Assembly: GCA_026414605.1 (NCBI GenBank)
Contig: JAOAIP010000026.1
Span: 1-54,647, forward strand
Length of the DNA stretch: 54,647 bases
DNA from: Bacteroidia bacterium
Lineage (GTDB): Bacteria; Bacteroidota; Bacteroidia; B-17B0; Aurantibacillaceae
Direction: 5' to 3'
Shown: one piece after another, positions 1 through 8,710 of the stretch
How positions within the stretch are numbered: position 1 is the stretch's first letter
Layout of the letters: each line of letters starts with the position of its first letter
Notes under the pieces: model-generated
Databases searched by the model: none
The model's input: the letters and a program-made list of their open reading frames with translations, nothing else
Told to the model about the DNA's origin: nothing
Made by a program: the position numbers and the translations under genes

Positions 1-1
1 T

Positions 2-121
2 GACCGCAAAACATCTGTAAACATAGGGACAACAACAGTTGGGTATAAAGCACAAGTGGTGAGTGTGAGTGATTACTATTTTTCCTGGTCATGGAAAGCA
101 GGGAAATCAACACGAATATAA
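2..121 (+). pseudogene. 3' remnant of an RHS-repeat core protein (partial)
   Basis: The window opens inside a reading frame ending in TAA at 119-121 (about 39 codons). The peptide has an initial DRK, then a stretch containing VVSVSDYY and a downstream AGKS. This matches the layout of the RHS-core segment of Bacteroidota RHS proteins, typically ...SDRK...EVVSxSDYYPFGMxMPGR... The usual continuation (YRFGFNGKE...) is missing and the frame stops 20 bp before a MITE-like element, so it looks like a truncated or decayed copy. Identification is from remembered family motifs only. It could instead be the natural end of an unrelated protein. Confidence 0.4.
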
Positions 122-141
122 ATCGCATATTCATTTATAAC

Positions 142-315
142 CACTATTTCCTAAAATGTTTTTTGATGCCATATGAAAAATATCAATAGTAGCAATGAAA
201 TGCGGAGATGAAAAGAAAAGGAGAAAGTGCCTTTTCAGACCATCAAATTTTAAAATTTAATTTATTGATAGTCAATGTTTTAATTTTTTATTAACAATTA
301 TCTTGGACAATAGTG
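142..315 (+). repeat. MITE-like element, copy A
   Basis: This 174-bp non-coding element has imperfect terminal inverted repeats. The left end is CACTATTTCCTAAAATG. The right end, read on the opposite strand, is CACTATTGTCCAAGATAA. The interior is nearly the same as 1525-1697 and as the reverse complement of 22852-23042; shared landmarks are ATATGAAAAATATCAATAG, a purine-rich run and ACCATCAAATTTTAAAAT. Short length, inverted ends and dispersed copies fit a non-autonomous transposable element. No target-site duplication is obvious. Confidence 0.75.
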
Positions 316-370
316 ATATGAAAGTTTATTTTTATTAAAAAAATTGCACTTTTTGGTTGAAAGTTCAAAA
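316..370 (+). repeat. 55-bp dispersed block Y, copy 1
   Basis: This block directly abuts the MITE-like element and is identical to the reverse complement of 23640-23694, about 23 kb away. It starts ATATGAAAGTTTATTTTT and ends GGTTGAAAGTTCAAA. In both places it lies just upstream of an orphan gene (95 bp from the ATG here, 36 bp in the other copy). It may carry a promoter or be one edge of a mobile unit; neither can be decided from sequence alone. Confidence 0.75.
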
Positions 371-465
371 AATAAAGATATTGATCGTAAAATGTATGAC
401 AAAAGAGATAATAAGGTTAGATAATATTAATAATAATATAAATAAATCTAAATCAAGGGTACTGT

Positions 466-1134
466 ATGGTGTTTAGTTTAGCGTTTGAAAAAACTTGTTT
501 GGGAATAGTTTCTATTTGTATTATAATTTTACTTTATTCATGTAATAATAAAAAGAATGATATACCATTCAATTATATTTTAAGAGAAAACAATTTTTTT
601 GAATTAAATCAAATGGGTAATTTTTTGATCAAAATAGGAGATGATACTTCAAATGTGAGAAAGAAATGTAGAGAATTAAATTATTTGATTTTGTATGATA
701 ATGAGATGGATAATTTCGTAATTATAGATCAAGAGCATCATCCCATAATAAGATTTATGATAGATAATAATGTAGTATCATATATTGAATTTAATAAAAT
801 AGAAAATTTCAAGTATCAGTTTAAGATCCTTGAATATTCTATAGGCGATACTATCATAAAAGACAAGTATTATTTTGCTGATAGTTTGTGGACATATTTG
901 GGGAATTTTGATAAAAGTGAAAATTTATACGTTTTCGATACCATCCAATGGAAAGTAGGGAATTATATTGAAAAAGAACTAATATTTGAAGGATTATTTT
1001 TATTTAAAACTGTAAGAATGGTCAATAATAAAAAGAGTAAGATATGTGTATTTTTAATCTTTTCGACAGAAATAGAAAGTGACTTATCTTCAAAACACAG
1101 AGTCATTGATAAAATATGTTATTATTCCTTTTAA
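466..1134 (+). CDS. Hypothetical lipoprotein, orphan
   Basis: Function not recognised. The 222-aa product starts at an ATG and has an N-terminal hydrophobic stretch ending in a lipobox (LLYSC, Cys at about residue 26), then a polar NNKKND segment, as expected for an SPII-processed lipoprotein. The rest is rich in Asn, Ile, Lys and aromatic residues and has no recognisable catalytic motif; secretion to the periplasm or outer membrane is inferred. It is flanked by repeats: block Y upstream and MITE-like copies on both sides (142-315 and 1525-1697). It has no operon partner, and its composition looks even more AT-rich than mdh next to it. Together these suggest a recently acquired accessory gene. 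Confidence 0.7.
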   Translation: MVFSLAFEKTCLGIVSICIIILLYSCNNKKNDIPFNYILRENNFFELNQMGNFLIKIGDDTSNVRKKCRELNYLILYDNEMDNFVIIDQEHHPIIRFMIDNNVVSYIEFNKIENFKYQFKILEYSIGDTIIKDKYYFADSLWTYLGNFDKSENLYVFDTIQWKVGNYIEKELIFEGLFLFKTVRMVNNKKSKICVFLIFSTEIESDLSSKHRVIDKICYYSF

Positions 1135-1273
1135 GGAAAGATCAACTAATTTAGAATCTCTATGAGAATTGAAACAATTAAAAAGGCAATATCTTATGGT
1201 TACTTTGTTGTTAAAAAAATATTTTGAGTTATGAGTTAAAATATTTCAATGGCGATTACAAAGCAATAGGAAC

Positions 1274-1480
1274 TTACAGCACAAATAATTTTTCTAATTT
1301 CGTTTCGTTGTATAGTTGTATAACGGAAATATTGCCGCCACAATGATTGCACAAGACATACTCACTCCCCTCATTCGCCTTACCGTTATGATGCACTAAA
1401 CCGTTTACGCTCACAAAATGTTTTCCTGCACAATTTACCAAATTAGGGCTTGGTGAAAAATCAGATTGTAGAAAGTAAAA
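1274..1480 (-). other. Possible small or decayed ORF with a CxxC motif
   Basis: Reading the minus strand, a frame stays open from inside the MITE-like element at 1525-1697 down to a TAA at 1274-1276. It has no ATG; a TTG could start a roughly 54-residue peptide beginning MVNCAGKHFVSVNGL. The peptide contains a Cys, two adjacent His and then CNHCGG, spaced like a small zinc-binding domain. Its codons are visibly more GC-rich than the surroundings, which suggests real or formerly real coding. It may be the 3' remnant of a larger gene cut by the MITE. Function unknown. Confidence 0.3.
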
Positions 1481-1524
1481 TTTTGGAAGGAAAATTTTTT
1501 TGATAAAGTTGACATATTTGTATT

Positions 1525-1697
1525 CACTATTGCCTAAAATGTTTTTTGAAATTATATGAAAAATATCAATAGTAGCAATGAAATGCGGAGATAAAAAAAG
1601 AAAGGGGAGTGCCTTTTCAAACCATCAAATTTTAAAATTCAATTCATTGATAATCAATATTTTAATTTTTTATTAACAGTTATTTTGGACAATAGTG
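1525..1697 (+). repeat. MITE-like element, copy B
   Basis: This 173-bp element is in the same orientation as copy A at 142-315, to which it is nearly identical apart from scattered substitutions. The terminal inverted repeats are CACTATTGCCTAAAATG and, on the other strand, CACTATTGTCCAAAATAAC. With copy A it brackets the orphan lipoprotein gene in direct orientation. The rest of the 650-bp gap before mdh holds the possible small minus-strand ORF and otherwise nothing recognisable. Confidence 0.78.
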
Positions 1698-1785
1698 ATA
1701 AAATTTCACAAAGTCATACACGGATAAAATTATTTGGCTAATTCCTTTTAATTCTCTTAAATTAGCCCCCTAAAAAATTAAAACT

Positions 1786-2727
1786 ATGAAAGTATCTATT
1801 ATTGGCGCAGGAAATGTAGGTGCTACCTGCGCAGAAGTTATCGCCTATCGTTCTATCGCTAGTGAAGTGGTATTGTTAGACATCAAAGAAAAATTAGCCG
1901 AAGGCAAAGCAATGGATATGGATCAGGCCTCTAACATTACTGGCTATAATACTAAAATCGTAGGAAGTAGTAATGATTATTCTCTTACTGCTAATAGCGA
2001 TGTAGTAGTTATTACCAGTGGTATCCCCAGAAAACCAGGTATGACAAGAGAAGAACTCATAGGTACTAATGCGGGCATTGTAAAAAACGTTGTAGACAAT
2101 GTATTGAAATACTCTCCAAATGCTATATTTGTAGTCGTTTCTAATCCAATGGATACAATGACCTATTTGGCCGTAAAAGAAAGCAAACTTCCAAAAAATA
2201 AAATTATTGGAATGGGTGGCATTTTGGATAGTGCTCGTTTCAAATTTTATCTTGCCCAAGCCCTCAATGCTTCTGCCGCTGATGTAGACGGTATGGTAAT
2301 TGGCGGACACGGCGACACCACAATGATTCCTCTCACGAGATTAGCCACTTACAGAGGCGTTCCCGTTTCTCAATTTTTAGATGCTGATACCTTAAAAAAA
2401 GTAGCCGCTGATACAATGGTAGGAGGGGCTACACTCACTGCAATGATTGGAACTTCTGCTTGGTATGCCCCAGGTGCTGCTGTGGCTGCATTAGTAGATA
2501 GTATTTTACATGATAGAAAAAGATTATTCCCTTGCAGTGTTTATTTAGAAGGTGAATATGGTCAAAAAGATATCTGTCTTGGTGTTCCTGTTGTTATTGG
2601 AAAAAATGGCTGGGAAAAAATAGTAGATATTAAATTAAACAATGAAGAACAAGAACTTTTCAACAAAAGTGCTGATGCAGTTAGAAAAATGAACAATGTT
2701 CTTAAAGAACAAAACATACTTGCTTAA
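1786..2727 (+). CDS. mdh: Malate dehydrogenase
   Basis: NAD-dependent malate dehydrogenase interconverts malate and oxaloacetate in the TCA cycle, in the cytosol. The 313-aa length is typical of the LDH-like MDH family. Visible landmarks are the Rossmann GAGNVG at residues 7-12, an Asp ending the second strand (LLD, NAD preference), the substrate-loop RKPGMTR at about 82-88 (Arg rather than the Gln of lactate dehydrogenases), SNPMD at about 119-123, Arg151, and the catalytic GGHGDT with His175. The ATG start follows an A-rich leader. A strong terminator follows at 2755-2786, so it is probably transcribed alone. Confidence 0.96.
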   Translation: MKVSIIGAGNVGATCAEVIAYRSIASEVVLLDIKEKLAEGKAMDMDQASNITGYNTKIVGSSNDYSLTANSDVVVITSGIPRKPGMTREELIGTNAGIVKNVVDNVLKYSPNAIFVVVSNPMDTMTYLAVKESKLPKNKIIGMGGILDSARFKFYLAQALNASAADVDGMVIGGHGDTTMIPLTRLATYRGVPVSQFLDADTLKKVAADTMVGGATLTAMIGTSAWYAPGAAVAALVDSILHDRKRLFPCSVYLEGEYGQKDICLGVPVVIGKNGWEKIVDIKLNNEEQELFNKSADAVRKMNNVLKEQNILA

Positions 2728-2754
2728 AATTATTTTAATCCTTATTTGTAATTT

Positions 2755-2786
2755 AGCCCCGATATAATTGCATCGGGGCTTTTTTA
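2755..2786 (+). terminator. Rho-independent terminator of mdh
   Basis: A perfect 9-bp stem, AGCCCCGAT / ATCGGGGCT, with an 8-nt loop is followed by six T. It starts 28 bp after the mdh stop codon. It is a conspicuous GC-rich island in very AT-rich DNA. Confidence 0.93.
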
Positions 2787-2805
2787 TTTTAAAGATACTA
2801 CTCAT

Positions 2806-2859
2806 CACTTCAAACTTAACTACAATAATTAGTGAAAAGTGAAAAGTATTAAAACGCTA
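2806..2859 (+). repeat. Dispersed intergenic repeat E, copy 1
   Basis: This segment from CACTTCAAACTTAAC to GTATTAAAACGCTA recurs with small changes at 16751-16817. Between the shared ends both copies have ACAA...ATAATTAGT followed by GTGAAAAGT-type units. It lies between mdh and dnaG and has no coding potential. The full extent and copy number in the genome are unknown. Confidence 0.6.
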
Positions 2860-2914
2860 CATTATTTTACTTTCAAAATTTCTACTTCTAACTTTATTAC
2901 TTACAAAATAAAAT

Positions 2915-4900
2915 ATGATTACACCATATTCCATAGACAAAATTCTCTCTACTGCAAAAATTGAAGAAGTAATTTCTGATTTTGTTGCACTAAAAAAAAG
3001 AGGCGTTAATTATGTAGGTCTTTGTCCCTTTCACAATGAAAAGACACCATCATTTAGCGTATCACCTACCAAAGGCATTTACAAATGTTTTGGATGTGGG
3101 GCTTCAGGAAATGTTGTAAAGTTTTTAATGGATCACGAAAAGTTAAGTTATCCCGATGCATTAAAATGGTTAGCCAAAAAGTACAACATTATAGTAGAAG
3201 AAGTAGAAGAAACAGAAGAACTTAAAAAAGAAAAATCAGAAAGAGAAAAAATTTTAGAAGTACTTCAATTTGCTCAAAAGTATTTTACAAACATTCTACT
3301 TAATACACCCGAAGGAAAAGAAGTAGGATTACATTATTTATACAATAAACGAAAAATTGATTTCTCGCTCATTCAAAAATTTCAATTAGGTTTTAGTCCA
3401 AATAATAAAAGATCATTTACCGATCTTGCTCTTCAATCAGGGTATTCTCCTGATATACTACTAAAAGCAGGATTAATCAATTGCCCTGATTGTGAAGAAA
3501 ACAAACCTATTAATGTTCATAAAATATATGACAAATTTTTTGGTCGTGTAATTTTTCCAATAGCCGATATTTCTGGTAAAGTTATTGGTTTTGGAGGTAG
3601 AACTTTGCTGGACGATAAATCGGTTGCTAAATACATTAATTCGCCACAAACACAAGTGTATGACAAAAGCAAAACTCTTTATGGCATTCATTTGGCTAAA
3701 AAAGCCATTATGCAAAAAGATGTTTGCTACTTAGTAGAAGGATATGCAGATGTTATTTCTTTACATAAAGCAGGAATTGAGAATGTTGTGGCTTCATCAG
3801 GGACTTCGCTTACCACCGAACAAGTAAAATTAATCCATCGTTTTACCAACAATGTAGTTGTGTTATACGATGGCGATGCCGCAGGAATTAAGGCAGGTAT
3901 TCGTGCCATAGATATGCTTTTAGAAGAAGGAATGAATGTAAAAATTGTTCTATTTCCTGAAAATGATGATCCTGATAGTTTTGTCAATAACCATTCTTCC
4001 GAAGAAGTCATCCATTACTTAAATCAAAATCAAAAGGATTTTATCCAATTCAAAAAAGAACTTTATCATTCAGAAACTCAAAATCCTCTTGAAAAAGCCA
4101 AAGCCATAGAAGAAATACTCACCTCAGTAGCACGAATACCCAATGATATTCAAAGAAGAGTTTATATTCAGTACTTAGCCAATGATTGGAAAATTGAAGA
4201 AAGCACCTTGCTGAGAACTACACAAAAAATTCGCCAACAACTTTATGCCAAAAAAGAAAATATATCAATCCCCGATACTGAACCCAATATCAATCCAGAT
4301 ACAAGTAGTGAAGCAACAACTTCTTCTACATCTCTGACTTTTAATGAAGAAAAAGAATTGATTAAACATCTTATTAAATATGGCAATGTAATCATTGAAA
4401 TAGAAGCAGAAGTAGATGGACGAGAACAATCAATGGAAATCACCACTTGTGAATACATTGTATTATACGAATTAAAACACGATAACTTACAATTAGAAAT
4501 TCCCGATCATCAATTAATAATAGATGAAATTGAAAATTGCTTGAAAAACAACTTTGTACCCGAAGAAAATTATTTTTACAAACATCCCAATCCAACAATT
4601 AGTCAATTAGCCATTAAATACACTGATGAACATAAAATAAGTCCTCATTGGTATGAAAAATTTAAAATAAAAGTAACTGAACCTATTGAAGATATTGATG
4701 ATACCATTCGTTATCTTATTTTATCATTCAAAGAAAAAAAATTAAGAAAGATTCTTCAAGAAAAACAAGAATTATTAAAAAAATATGAACAAGAAAAGAA
4801 TGAAGAACATGTTCAGCAACTACTTAAGGAAATTAACTTATTAGAAAATACTAAAATACAAATCAATCAGCGATTAGGAAACAGAATTTTAGTAATTTAA
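2915..4900 (+). CDS. dnaG: DNA primase DnaG
   Basis: Replicative primase: makes the RNA primers for Okazaki fragments at the fork. The 661-aa length fits bacterial DnaG. The N-terminal CHC2 zinc-binding domain has its ligands at Cys37, His40, Cys58 and Cys61 (CPFH ... CFGC). The catalytic TOPRIM domain runs roughly 265-350, with VEGYADV and the acidic LYDGDAAG. A Lys/Glu-rich C-terminal third with coiled-coil character ends the protein, where the DnaB helicase-binding domain normally sits. The ATG start is in an A-rich context. It is not in the classic rpsU-dnaG-rpoD operon and stands alone between mdh and a convergent gene. Confidence 0.97.
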   Translation: MITPYSIDKILSTAKIEEVISDFVALKKRGVNYVGLCPFHNEKTPSFSVSPTKGIYKCFGCGASGNVVKFLMDHEKLSYPDALKWLAKKYNIIVEEVEETEELKKEKSEREKILEVLQFAQKYFTNILLNTPEGKEVGLHYLYNKRKIDFSLIQKFQLGFSPNNKRSFTDLALQSGYSPDILLKAGLINCPDCEENKPINVHKIYDKFFGRVIFPIADISGKVIGFGGRTLLDDKSVAKYINSPQTQVYDKSKTLYGIHLAKKAIMQKDVCYLVEGYADVISLHKAGIENVVASSGTSLTTEQVKLIHRFTNNVVVLYDGDAAGIKAGIRAIDMLLEEGMNVKIVLFPENDDPDSFVNNHSSEEVIHYLNQNQKDFIQFKKELYHSETQNPLEKAKAIEEILTSVARIPNDIQRRVYIQYLANDWKIEESTLLRTTQKIRQQLYAKKENISIPDTEPNINPDTSSEATTSSTSLTFNEEKELIKHLIKYGNVIIEIEAEVDGREQSMEITTCEYIVLYELKHDNLQLEIPDHQLIIDEIENCLKNNFVPEENYFYKHPNPTISQLAIKYTDEHKISPHWYEKFKIKVTEPIEDIDDTIRYLILSFKEKKLRKILQEKQELLKKYEQEKNEEHVQQLLKEINLLENTKIQINQRLGNRILVI

Positions 4901-4945
4901 TACAAATGAAAAAATATTGTTGATGATCAATACTCTTGAAAGTCA

Positions 4946-5863
4946 TTAGAATTTTGCTCTAATTTTTCGAACTCTTCTTTTAGATTTCTTTCCAAACCAA
5001 GAAAATTTACTACGATAAAAAGAACTCTTTCCACGAATAACATAACTATAAGATACACTCATCGTCAAAAAAGCATCTTTGTGAGTAGGATCCCCTCTTT
5101 TTTGTCCCCAATTGTGTGATAAATAAACAGCAGGATTATCTGCATACGCTTGTGTGCCTAATTCAGGAGTTCGTAAAGACATTGCTTTGGCTAAATTATC
5201 TTTTGGAGGCGTAGAAGGATAATTTCTACTAATATCATCCAGATAATCTGTAAATGTTTTCCAATAAGTTGCTTCAAAGCCAATACGGTGTTTTTTATTA
5301 AAAGTAAAATAAAATCCCAAGCCCATTGGAATAGCAAAATTAATAGGTGAATAAACAACACCTTCTGTTTGTAAAGGTCTTAAAGCAATCCATTGTCCTT
5401 TGTAAAATCCTTTAGGATTGTGATAAAAGCCACTCAAACCTGCAAATAAATACGAACGAAAACTATTTCTATAACGATAAGTATTACCTAAATCAGGATC
5501 TTCATAAAATACCCATTCGCCTGTCAATGATAATGCAAATAAATTGTTTCTAAAATTCAAGTTTCTATAACGGCGAGCAGGATTAGTAGTTAGTTTGTCA
5601 TCTCCTTCAATACGAATGTAATCAAATGCTAATTTCGCATAAAAATTAGGAATAAGAAGTCTATATCGTGCAAAAGCACCTATATTAAATCTTGTTTTAG
5701 CAAGTTTCATATCATAAACAAAATCCCTTCTTGTTTTTTCTTTACCACCAATATCACCCAAATAATTGGAGGCACCAACACCTCCACCAAAATCCCAAGC
5801 CCATTGAGCATTAACACTTATTTGAATGCACAAAATTATTAAAAATAATAAACCTCTTTTCAT
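4946..5863 (-). CDS. PorG-like outer-membrane beta-barrel protein (DUF6089)
   Basis: The 305-aa product has a Sec signal peptide (MKRGLLFLIILCIQISVNAQ) and then WAWDFGGGVGASNYLGDIGG, the opening typical of DUF6089 / PorG-like proteins. Many alternating aromatic strands fit an outer-membrane beta-barrel, and the tail is strongly basic (KKSKRRVRKIRAKF). PorG of Porphyromonas is an outer-membrane part of type IX secretion; the assignment here rests on the resemblance of the N-terminal region. It is convergent with dnaG and unlinked to other T9SS machinery in this window, so it could be a paralogue with another envelope role. Confidence 0.75.
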   Translation of the reverse strand: MKRGLLFLIILCIQISVNAQWAWDFGGGVGASNYLGDIGGKEKTRRDFVYDMKLAKTRFNIGAFARYRLLIPNFYAKLAFDYIRIEGDDKLTTNPARRYRNLNFRNNLFALSLTGEWVFYEDPDLGNTYRYRNSFRSYLFAGLSGFYHNPKGFYKGQWIALRPLQTEGVVYSPINFAIPMGLGFYFTFNKKHRIGFEATYWKTFTDYLDDISRNYPSTPPKDNLAKAMSLRTPELGTQAYADNPAVYLSHNWGQKRGDPTHKDAFLTMSVSYSYVIRGKSSFYRSKFSWFGKKSKRRVRKIRAKF

Positions 5864-5970
5864 TTTATTTTTTCCTGCAAAAATAATAAAAATATTTCAG
5901 TCAAAAAAATGTATCTTTTGAAATTCTGTGCCCTGCCCTATGCATTTTTATTTGTCCCCACGAAACATTT

Positions 5971-6009
5971 CACTTTCAACTTTTCACTTTCAACTTTTAA
6001 CTTTCAACT
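5971..6009. repeat. Degenerate heptamer repeat tract (CAACTTTT/CACTTTC)
   Basis: Tandem 7-8-base units of CACTTTCAACTTTT type fill part of the gap upstream of the bacilliredoxin gene. Similar tracts occur at 8537-8588, 17139-17196, 23897-23930 and 23967-24020. They are all intergenic and occur on either strand. Confidence 0.65.
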
Positions 6010-6095
6010 CCCCACTCTTTCTTAAATACCGAATTCTGCAAACACGGCTTCATCAATCAAAACTAATTAGGTATATTTGCCAAAAAATTAAAACT

Positions 6096-6506
6096 ATGTA
6101 TCCAGAAGCCATTGTAAAACCAATGAAAAATGAACTTACTTCAAAAGGGTTCAAAGAGATATTAACTCCAGAAGATGCTGATAATGCAGTAAAATCAAGC
6201 GGAACTGCACTTATAGTTATCAATTCTGTTTGCGGATGTGCCGCAGGTTCTGCAAGACCAGGAGTTATCTTAAGTTTAATGAATGAAAAAAAACCTCAAC
6301 ATCTCTTTACAGTATTTGCAGGAGTAGATAAAGAAGCCACTGCACAAGTAAGAAAATACCTTCTCCCTTATCCACCATCCTCTCCAAGTATTGCTCTATT
6401 CAAAGATGGTAAGTTAGTGCATTTTGTAGAACGTCATCATATTGAAGGAAGAACTGCCGAAATGCTTGCAGAACACTTAAAAGAAGTGTATAATCAATAT
6501 TGCTAA
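6096..6506 (+). CDS. Bacilliredoxin, BrxA/BrxB (YphP/YqiW) family
   Basis: Family members are small thioredoxin-fold proteins that remove bacillithiol or similar low-molecular-weight thiols from oxidised proteins. I place the start at the ATG at 6096, giving 136 aa beginning MYPEAIVKPMKNEL; the open frame continues upstream only through a CAACTTTT-type repeat and is not protein-like. The active-site motif is Cys46-Gly47-Cys48 in the family context VCGCAAGSARPG. A conserved-looking LPYPPSSPSIALF follows, then the ERHHIEGR helix. The family is usually about 140 aa. Which thiol this organism uses cannot be told here. Confidence 0.93.
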   Translation: MYPEAIVKPMKNELTSKGFKEILTPEDADNAVKSSGTALIVINSVCGCAAGSARPGVILSLMNEKKPQHLFTVFAGVDKEATAQVRKYLLPYPPSSPSIALFKDGKLVHFVERHHIEGRTAEMLAEHLKEVYNQYC

Positions 6507-6612
6507 TCTCTATTTGTAAATATCATCGTTGACTTAATATTTTTTCTTTGAAAAAAGATGATCTATTATTTTTCCAATAATAAAAATAATTACTAATTAT
6601 TAACCATTAAAA

Positions 6613-8538
6613 ATGTCTTACATCCGCTTAAAAACATTAGAAGTAAGCATAGGCGATTTAAAGATGGGTGGTCAAAATCCTATTAGGGTACAAAGTATGA
6701 CCACTGCTGATACAATGAATACTTCTGCCGTGGTTGATGAGTGCATTCGCTTGATAAACGCAGGATGTGAAATGATTAGAATAACTGCTCCAAGTATTAA
6801 AGAAGCAGAAAATCTTTTGAATATCAAAAATGAATTAAAAAAACGTGGCTACTCTATTCCTCTGTGTGCGGATATTCACTATACACCCAATGCGGCAGAA
6901 GTCGCAGCGAGAATTGTAGAAAAAGTACGAATCAACCCAGGGAATTATGCCGATAAGAAAAAGTTTGAACTTAAAGAATATTCCGATGCAGAGTATAATG
7001 CCGAACTGGAAAGAATTAGAGAAAAATTTTTGCCATTAGTTCGTGTATGCAAAGAATACGGAACAGCCATGCGAATAGGAACCAATCATGGATCTTTGAG
7101 TGATAGAATTTTAAGTCGTTATGGCGATACCCCATTAGGAATGGTAGAAAGTGCAATGGAATTTATAAGAATCTGCGAAGATGAAAATTTTCACAACATT
7201 GTTATTTCAATGAAAGCGAGCAATCCGCTGGTGATGATTGAAGCATATCGCTTGTTAGTAGATACAATGATTAAAAACAATAAGGTCTATCCTATTCACT
7301 TGGGCGTAACAGAAGCCGGCGACGGCGAAGATGGAAGAATAAAATCCGCTATTGGTATTGGGACATTATTAGAAGATGGTATAGGAGATACCGTTAGAGT
7401 ATCACTAACAGAGCCGCCCGAATACGAAATTCCTGCTGCTCAAAAATTAGTAGCCCCTTATAACGAATACCGATTGAAATATCTCGCAGAAATTGACGAT
7501 TGGCTTTTGTCAGATCACCCAAAATGGCACATTACCTCTCTACCAAAATTGAACAAAACAAGTAGTGTTGTCAAAAACATCGGCAATGAAAATGTTCCCA
7601 TAGTTATTCATTCATTAGCCAAGAAAAATGATGATATTACACCTGCCAATTTATTCAGTGCAGGATATATTTACAATGTCCAATCCGATAAATGGAACAT
7701 TACAGATTTTGCAGCCGATTATGTGTATATCCAAAATAAAAACATCCCCTTTGATTTACCAGGAAACATAGGCATTATACAAGATTATGAAGTTTGGATT
7801 AAAAATCCATTGCCTCAACATTATCCTTTAATAAAATACGAACAATTATCTACTGTAAAAGAATTTCACAAAGAATTAAATTTTATTGAACTATCAGATA
7901 ATCATTTAAATGAAGTCCAATTACCTGAAAGCAAAAACAATGTAGTTATCATTGAAATTGAAGATACATTTTTTAGTGCTGGATATTTAGCAGAAAAATT
8001 AAAATTATTTTATGAAAGATATTCACAGCCAATAATATTTAAATTGAACATTTCTACTGAAGATCAAGAGAATTTTATTATTCAAAGTTCAAAGATAATA
8101 GGATATTTATTTACTAATCATTTTGGAAATGGAATAATGATAGATAATCCAAAAGGATATAAAAATTATTCACCACAATTTTTAAATCAATTAATGTTCA
8201 ATATCCTTCAAGGATTAAGAGAAAGAATTAGCAAGACCGAATACATTGCGTGTCCTTCTTGTGGAAGAACATTATTTGATTTGCAAGAAACAACAAAAAA
8301 GATTAAAGAAAAAACCGCACACTTGAAGGGACTAAAAATTGGTATAATGGGATGCATAGTAAATGGTCCTGGTGAAATGGCAGATGCGGACTTTGGTTAT
8401 GTTGGAACAGGACCAGGAAAGGTCTCACTCTACAAAGGTCATACAGTTGTAAAAAGAAATGTCCCCGAAGAAAAGGCAGTAGATGAACTTATCAATCTTA
8501 TCAAAGAATATGGAATGTATAGAGAAGTGGAAGGATGA
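6613..8538 (+). CDS. ispG: 4-hydroxy-3-methylbut-2-enyl diphosphate synthase, long form (IspG/GcpE)
   Basis: IspG converts 2-C-methyl-D-erythritol 2,4-cyclodiphosphate to HMBPP, the penultimate step of the MEP isoprenoid pathway, using a [4Fe-4S] cluster. At 641 aa it is the three-domain type found in plants, Chlamydiae and Bacteroidota: an N-terminal TIM barrel (about 1-280), an inserted middle domain (about 300-530), and a C-terminal ferredoxin-reductase-like domain. The cluster ligands are visible as Cys547 and Cys550 (CPSCGR) and Cys581 (GIMGCIVNGPGE), with the acidic residue of NGPGE following. It fits with the polyprenyl diphosphate synthase at 38530. Start ATG follows an A-rich TTAAAA leader. 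Confidence 0.96.
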   Translation: MSYIRLKTLEVSIGDLKMGGQNPIRVQSMTTADTMNTSAVVDECIRLINAGCEMIRITAPSIKEAENLLNIKNELKKRGYSIPLCADIHYTPNAAEVAARIVEKVRINPGNYADKKKFELKEYSDAEYNAELERIREKFLPLVRVCKEYGTAMRIGTNHGSLSDRILSRYGDTPLGMVESAMEFIRICEDENFHNIVISMKASNPLVMIEAYRLLVDTMIKNNKVYPIHLGVTEAGDGEDGRIKSAIGIGTLLEDGIGDTVRVSLTEPPEYEIPAAQKLVAPYNEYRLKYLAEIDDWLLSDHPKWHITSLPKLNKTSSVVKNIGNENVPIVIHSLAKKNDDITPANLFSAGYIYNVQSDKWNITDFAADYVYIQNKNIPFDLPGNIGIIQDYEVWIKNPLPQHYPLIKYEQLSTVKEFHKELNFIELSDNHLNEVQLPESKNNVVIIEIEDTFFSAGYLAEKLKLFYERYSQPIIFKLNISTEDQENFIIQSSKIIGYLFTNHFGNGIMIDNPKGYKNYSPQFLNQLMFNILQGLRERISKTEYIACPSCGRTLFDLQETTKKIKEKTAHLKGLKIGIMGCIVNGPGEMADADFGYVGTGPGKVSLYKGHTVVKRNVPEEKAVDELINLIKEYGMYREVEG

Positions 8539-8588
8539 AGTTAAAAGTTGAAAGTTGAAAGTATAAAGTGATAAGTGGAAAGTGATAG
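8537..8588. repeat. Degenerate heptamer repeat tract (AAAGTTG/AAAGTGA)
   Basis: Tandem units of GTTAAAAGTTGAAAGTTGAAAG type begin at the ispG stop codon. This is the same family as the tract at 5971-6009, in the opposite sense. Confidence 0.65.
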
Positions 8589-8710
8589 GTCCCATAATAA
8601 CAAATGTTTAAAGAATAAGACATTCTATCAAAATACTTGTCTTAAAATTACAAAATATCAAAATAGTAAATCATTCTTTTAATACAAGAACATTTTAATT
8701 TGAATAATCA

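Noticed and set aside
1243-1345. Plus-strand frame with FNGDYKAIG, suggestive of an RHS FNG motif
   Set aside because: Only three or four residues agree, and the opposite strand has a more coherent frame.
1894-2310. 138-codon minus-strand open frame inside mdh
   Set aside because: It is antisense to a clear malate dehydrogenase and has no recognisable motif; shadow of the real gene.
5928-6095. 56-codon N-terminal extension of the bacilliredoxin
   Set aside because: It translates the heptamer repeat tract; the family starts at MYPEAIV.
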